This document shows positions 60,916 through 64,000 of a stretch of 64,000 nt of DNA, one piece after another. Positions within the stretch are counted from its first letter, which is position 1, and every line of letters begins with the position of its first letter. The stretch lies in assembly GCF_016863195.1 (NCBI RefSeq), contig NZ_BOOK01000005.1, positions 62,001-126,000 of the forward strand, given 5' to 3'. The position numbers and the translations under genes were made by a program. The notes under the pieces were generated by a model, which was not told the DNA's origin, did not search any database, and saw nothing but the letters and a program-made list of their open reading frames with translations. Origin of the DNA: Paraplanobispora takensis. GTDB taxonomy: Bacteria; Actinomycetota; Actinomycetes; Streptosporangiales; Streptosporangiaceae.

Positions 60916-62409
60916 TTACAGTACAGCTCGCGAAGCGCGCCTCCGCTGGATCCTCGCTTGCAGCCACAACAGGCCGAGCAGTCCGCCGATCGCGACCCCC
61001 GCCGCGGGAAGTCCGCGGATTCCTTTCAGGTCCTCACTTGACTGGCCCACGGTACGCATCTCCGGCTGCGAGCCGCCCGGGTCCATGGGCAGCGGCGCCC
61101 CCAGCGGCTCCGAGCCCGACAGGCCCGGCGGTACGGCCGGGGGCGGCGCGGCCGGGGGCATCCGGACCCCGGGAGGGGCCCAGGCGCCGGGGGTCTGGGC
61201 CGCCGCCGGCGGCGGGAAGCTCGGCGCGGCGGGAGCCGGGGCGACGGTCACCGGGCTCGTGTACAGGTCTCCGATGATGATCGGGTACGGGGCCTGGGGA
61301 GTCTGCGGGAGCTGCGCGCTCTGCGTGCCCTGCGGATCGGGCTCGCCCTGCGAGGACTCCGGCAGCAGTTCACTGCCCAGGTCTCCGGCGTACGGGTCCT
61401 CTCCCCGGTTCTCCTTTTCGCGGTCTTTCTTTTTCCGCGGCTCGTCCGGCTCCGGCCATTTCGGCAGCACCGTGGCCCGGGGCTCCTCCTCGGGATCGTC
61501 CGGGGTGGAGGGGGCCGGCTTGAGCGGCGCCGGCTTGCCCGGAGGCGTGCCGGGCCTGCCGGGCGACGTGCCCGGCTTGGACGGCAGCTTGCCGGGGATC
61601 GCCGGGATGGGCGAGACCGGGGGCACGGGGGGGACCGACCCCTCCCCTTCCTGGGCCGGGCACCCCGGATCGGCGGACACGGCCTCCGCGCCGCCCTCTC
61701 CGCCCCCGGCCGGGTCTCCGGCGCACTCCCCTCCGGACCCGGACGAGCCCTCAGAGCCGGACGAGCCCTCAGAGCCGGAAGAGCCCTCGGACCCGGGCGA
61801 ACCCTCCGGCCCGGACGGGCCCTCCGGAACGTCACCCTCGGATCCCGGCGGGCCGTCCGGGACATCACCCTCAGACCCCGGCGGGCCGTCCGGGACGTCA
61901 CCCTCGAAACCGACCGCCTCCCCATCGGGTCCGGCCGGGGCGTCGGGGGCCTCCTCCGGAGCCTCCGGCACGTCGGACGGGGAACCGGAGAGGCTCTCCA
62001 GGGCCGCCACGAGCCCGGCCAGGTCACCCTCGTCATGGTCGCGCAGCCAGCGCCACAGCTCCTCCGCGCTCTCCCGCTGCTCCTGGAGCAGGCTCCAGAT
62101 ATCGTCCGTCTCGTGCTCCCGGAGCCACCGCCTGAGCTCCTCCGCCTCCTCGGCGTGCTCCTGGAGCCAGTCCTCCGGCCGCTCCTGGCCCTGCCCCCCG
62201 AGCCGGTCCTCCAGCCGCTCGCCCTCTCCCAGGGCGCGCAGCCACGAGGCGAGATCCTCGGCCGCGGAGTGGCCGGACACGACGGGCGCGTCCCCGAGCG
62301 CGTCCGTCACGGGCGTGTCCGCCACCGCCATCGCACCGGGAGCCAGCGCCCCCGTGCCCACGGCCGACACCACCACGACATGCCTCAGCCATCCGGTTAC
62401 CCCGCTCAC
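60916..62409 (-). CDS. Secreted repeat protein with sorting-signal-like C-terminus
   Basis: 497 residues. Signal peptide (about 1-30), a region with repeated W-R-R/L coiled-coil units (DWLQEHAEEAEELRRWLREH), then Gly/Ser/Glu repeats (SEGDVPDGPPG and EGSSGS), a Pro/Lys-rich section and a C-terminus LPAAG (467-471) followed by a hydrophobic stretch and RRRASR. This has the layout of a sortase signal, though LPAAG lacks the usual Thr. GTG 62409 with GGAG inside a dyad. Likely surface protein; no function assigned. Confidence 0.7.
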   Translation of the reverse strand: MSGVTGWLRHVVVVSAVGTGALAPGAMAVADTPVTDALGDAPVVSGHSAAEDLASWLRALGEGERLEDRLGGQGQERPEDWLQEHAEEAEELRRWLREHETDDIWSLLQEQRESAEELWRWLRDHDEGDLAGLVAALESLSGSPSDVPEAPEEAPDAPAGPDGEAVGFEGDVPDGPPGSEGDVPDGPPGSEGDVPEGPSGPEGSPGSEGSSGSEGSSGSEGSSGSGGECAGDPAGGGEGGAEAVSADPGCPAQEGEGSVPPVPPVSPIPAIPGKLPSKPGTSPGRPGTPPGKPAPLKPAPSTPDDPEEEPRATVLPKWPEPDEPRKKKDREKENRGEDPYAGDLGSELLPESSQGEPDPQGTQSAQLPQTPQAPYPIIIGDLYTSPVTVAPAPAAPSFPPPAAAQTPGAWAPPGVRMPPAAPPPAVPPGLSGSEPLGAPLPMDPGGSQPEMRTVGQSSEDLKGIRGLPAAGVAIGGLLGLLWLQARIQRRRASRAVL

Positions 62410-62442
62410 CGTACGTCTCCGATCCCCCGACTCGGACGTACG
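62410..62442 (-). promoter_or_regulatory. Dyad overlapping the ribosome-binding region of the repeat-protein gene
   Basis: CGTACGTC (62410-62417) and GACGTACG (62435-62442) flank the GGAG site. The first arm ends 1 nt before the GTG start. Could be an operator or RNA structure that controls translation. Confidence 0.35.
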
Positions 62443-62486
62443 AGGACAGCACGCCCAGTAGCTGTTATGTCACCATGCGCTCACTT

Positions 62487-62888
62487 TCAACCCTCACGCA
62501 TGAGGTCTCGCACGGCGTTCACGATCGGCAGGTCGGCGGGCAGCCAGGGCACGTCGTACAGCTCGTCCGGGGTGAGCCAGCGCAGGTCATGGTGCTCCTT
62601 GGCCTCCGGGGTCCCCTCCACGATCACCGCGAACCAGACCCGGAGCACGTAGCCCTTCGTGAGCGGCCAGTCGCCGCCGACCCGCTCGCCGATCTCGATC
62701 AGGACGCCGAGTTCCTCGTGGCACTCGCGGATCAGCGCCTCGTGGTCGTCCTCCCCCGGGTCGACCTTCCCGCCCGGGAACTCCCAGCCCCCGGCGAGCT
62801 CGGGCGGCTCGGCGCGCTGGGCGGCCAGCAGCCGGCCCGCCCCGTCGACGATCGCGGCCCCCACGACGATTTTCTCCACGCTTTCCAT
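62487..62888 (-). CDS. MutT-like Nudix hydrolase (8-oxo-dGTP type)
   Basis: 133 residues. Nudix box GGKVDPGEDDHEALIRECHEELGV (G-x5-E-x7-R-E-x-x-E-E-x-G) preceded by GGWEFPGG, the MutT arrangement. It would hydrolyse oxidised nucleotides such as 8-oxo-dGTP. ATG 62888. It is the last gene before the wall hydrolase on the same strand and may be transcribed with it. Confidence 0.9.
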   Translation of the reverse strand: MESVEKIVVGAAIVDGAGRLLAAQRAEPPELAGGWEFPGGKVDPGEDDHEALIRECHEELGVLIEIGERVGGDWPLTKGYVLRVWFAVIVEGTPEAKEHHDLRWLTPDELYDVPWLPADLPIVNAVRDLMREG

Positions 62889-62920
62889 GAGCCTCGATTC
62901 TGTCCCATGGGCGGTACGGC

Positions 62921-64000
62921 CTAACCCTGCTCCCTCAGTTCGAGCTGGGCCCGGATGGCGGGGTTCTGGAGAGGGCGGGTGAAGCCGACGATGCCGGTGC
63001 GGGTCCGGTAGGACGTGACCTTGATCGGGCCGCACAGGCGGCACCTGGCCTCGACCATCTTGCCCGGTGAGACCACCATGCCCACGTGCCCCGGCCTGTC
63101 GGGGCCGGTGCCCGGACCGGCGTTGAAGAAGACCAGGTCCCCGGCCTGCTCCTGGCCGGCCTCGACCTTCACACCGAACGGCCACTGGCCGAAGGTGGTG
63201 CGCGGGATGGACAGGCCGACGCTCCGGTAGGCCATGTAGATGATCCCCGAGCAGTCGAAGGCGTCGGGCCCCGTGCCGCCCCACAGGTACGGCTTGCCGC
63301 GCTGGGCCAGCGCGTAGGAGAGGATCTGCGCCACCACGTCGTCGGGCGCCGCCGCCACCAGCGGCGGGTCGCAGGCGGGCTCCGCCTCCGGCGGGGTGCC
63401 GACCTCGCCGTCCTCGGCGTACTTGCCGGCGACCTCCATGACCTGGTCCACGTACCACCAGGCCCGGTTGTAGACGAACAGCGCCCGCCGTACGTCCTCC
63501 GGCGCCCCGTTGCGCTTGAGCATCTTCGCCGCGCCGAGGATGGCGTCCGCCGGGTTGTAGACGTCGGCCCAGCCGTCGCCGTCGCCGTCGGAGGCGTAGC
63601 CGTTGAACTCCGACGGGATCTTGATCTTCGCCTTGCCGCCCCAGGTACTGATCAGGAACTGCATCGGCCCCGCGGCCCCGGCGTAGTTGGTCCCGCTCTG
63701 CACGCCCGGGAGCGTGGAGCGCCCGTGGTCGGTCTCGCGCTTGCCGACCCCGGCCAGCACGTTCCACTGCACGCCGACCTTCTCGCCGTGCTCGCGGTAC
63801 AGCTCCAGGTACTCCGGCGGGATGTCGGAGGTCGCCGTCTCGGAGGCGCCGGCCGGCCGGCCCGCGCTCTCCTCGCAGTCGGGGATGTCGCCCCCGCCGG
63901 TGAACGAGGGGAAGGTGCTCACCATCATCATCGGGGCCATGACCAGGGTCACCAGGCAGATCCCGGCGACGGCGAGGACCAGGATGATCCGTGCCCTCCC
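62921..64000 (-). CDS. Lytic transglycosylase / NlpC-P60 cell-wall hydrolase (5' end outside window)
   Basis: At least 360 residues. The membrane helix continues upstream of the only in-window candidate start (GTG 63952) to the window edge, so the true start lies outside. An SLT/lysozyme-like domain (GVGKRETDHGRSTLPG, AGPMQFLISTWGG, DGWADVYNPADAI) is followed by an NlpC/P60 domain with catalytic Cys in AFDCSGIIYMA, His in GHVGMVV and a third polar residue near the end. It cuts glycan strands and stem peptides. Pair of domains as in actinomycete sporulation or growth hydrolases. Confidence 0.9.
   Translation of the reverse strand, partial: GRARIILVLAVAGICLVTLVMAPMMMVSTFPSFTGGGDIPDCEESAGRPAGASETATSDIPPEYLELYREHGEKVGVQWNVLAGVGKRETDHGRSTLPGVQSGTNYAGAAGPMQFLISTWGGKAKIKIPSEFNGYASDGDGDGWADVYNPADAILGAAKMLKRNGAPEDVRRALFVYNRAWWYVDQVMEVAGKYAEDGEVGTPPEAEPACDPPLVAAAPDDVVAQILSYALAQRGKPYLWGGTGPDAFDCSGIIYMAYRSVGLSIPRTTFGQWPFGVKVEAGQEQAGDLVFFNAGPGTGPDRPGHVGMVVSPGKMVEARCRLCGPIKVTSYRTRTGIVGFTRPLQNPAIRAQLELREQG

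Noticed and set aside
63953-64000. GTG 63952 as the real start of the wall hydrolase
   Set aside because: The membrane helix continues in frame upstream to the window edge without a stop, so the gene is cut by the window.

Overview
This window is GC-rich DNA from an actinomycete chromosome. The evidence is frequent GTG and TTG starts, mycothiol biosynthesis (mshB), a SigE/RseA/HtrA/TatB stress locus, a DivIVA-like protein and a PaaX-type regulator. The overall style suggests a filamentous actinomycete, perhaps Streptosporangiales, but genus cannot be read from the sequence. Much of the gene order matches, from memory, the Mycobacterium tuberculosis segment from mshB (Rv1170) to Rv1232c. It is therefore mostly an old core region with lineage-specific insertions. 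No tRNA, rRNA, CRISPR array, transposase or integrase was seen.

Layout. 1-5600: end of bioY, an unknown small protein, a DMT exporter, a PRC/MgtE_N/CBS protein with a DUF1003 partner, a MarR regulator and mrp. 5700-11660: envelope-stress block tatB, htrA, rseA, sigE (all leftward), a divergent O-methyltransferase and leucyl aminopeptidase. 11840-16050: DUF3117, PaaX regulator with enoyl-CoA hydratase, a small membrane protein, tag glycosylase, a DivIVA-like protein and a DHPS-C-terminus-like fragment. 16070-25260: two LOG-family proteins, dapE, a MerR regulator, a lysozyme-like envelope protein, DUF4178, dapC, a ferredoxin, an orphan binding lipoprotein and a methyltransferase.

25370-31435 is the most unusual part. 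A UvrD-type helicase with a RelE/ParE-like N-terminus sits between two large paralogous proteins. Both paralogues carry a sigma-region-4-like HTH and a shared C-terminal domain, and the second also has a HARE-HTH (RNAP delta-like) domain. This looks like a self-contained, poorly described transcription- or nucleic-acid-linked system.

31450-44020: a second-type cysS, GNAT, penicillin-acylase family hydrolase, flavin reductase, DUF6113, mshB, S9 peptidase and a heterodimeric ABC exporter whose two ATPase domains have complementary defects. 44120-46260: an HTH/Clp-N pair under a dense TTGAC/GTCAA operator, a MerR regulator and a broken TetR gene.

46435-58080 holds two complete succinate dehydrogenase operons: sdhCAB leftward and an Sdh1-type anchor/A/B operon rightward. 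A LysR gene and a phosphatase-receiver/histidine-kinase/receiver signalling cassette separate them. 58176-64000: an alpha/beta hydrolase, two long secreted low-complexity proteins (one with a sorting-signal-like tail), a MutT-type Nudix enzyme and the C-terminal part of a transglycosylase/NlpC-P60 wall hydrolase cut by the window edge.

Many genes here start at or very near the predicted transcription start (TANNNT about 6-7 nt before the start codon), which suggests frequent leaderless transcription.
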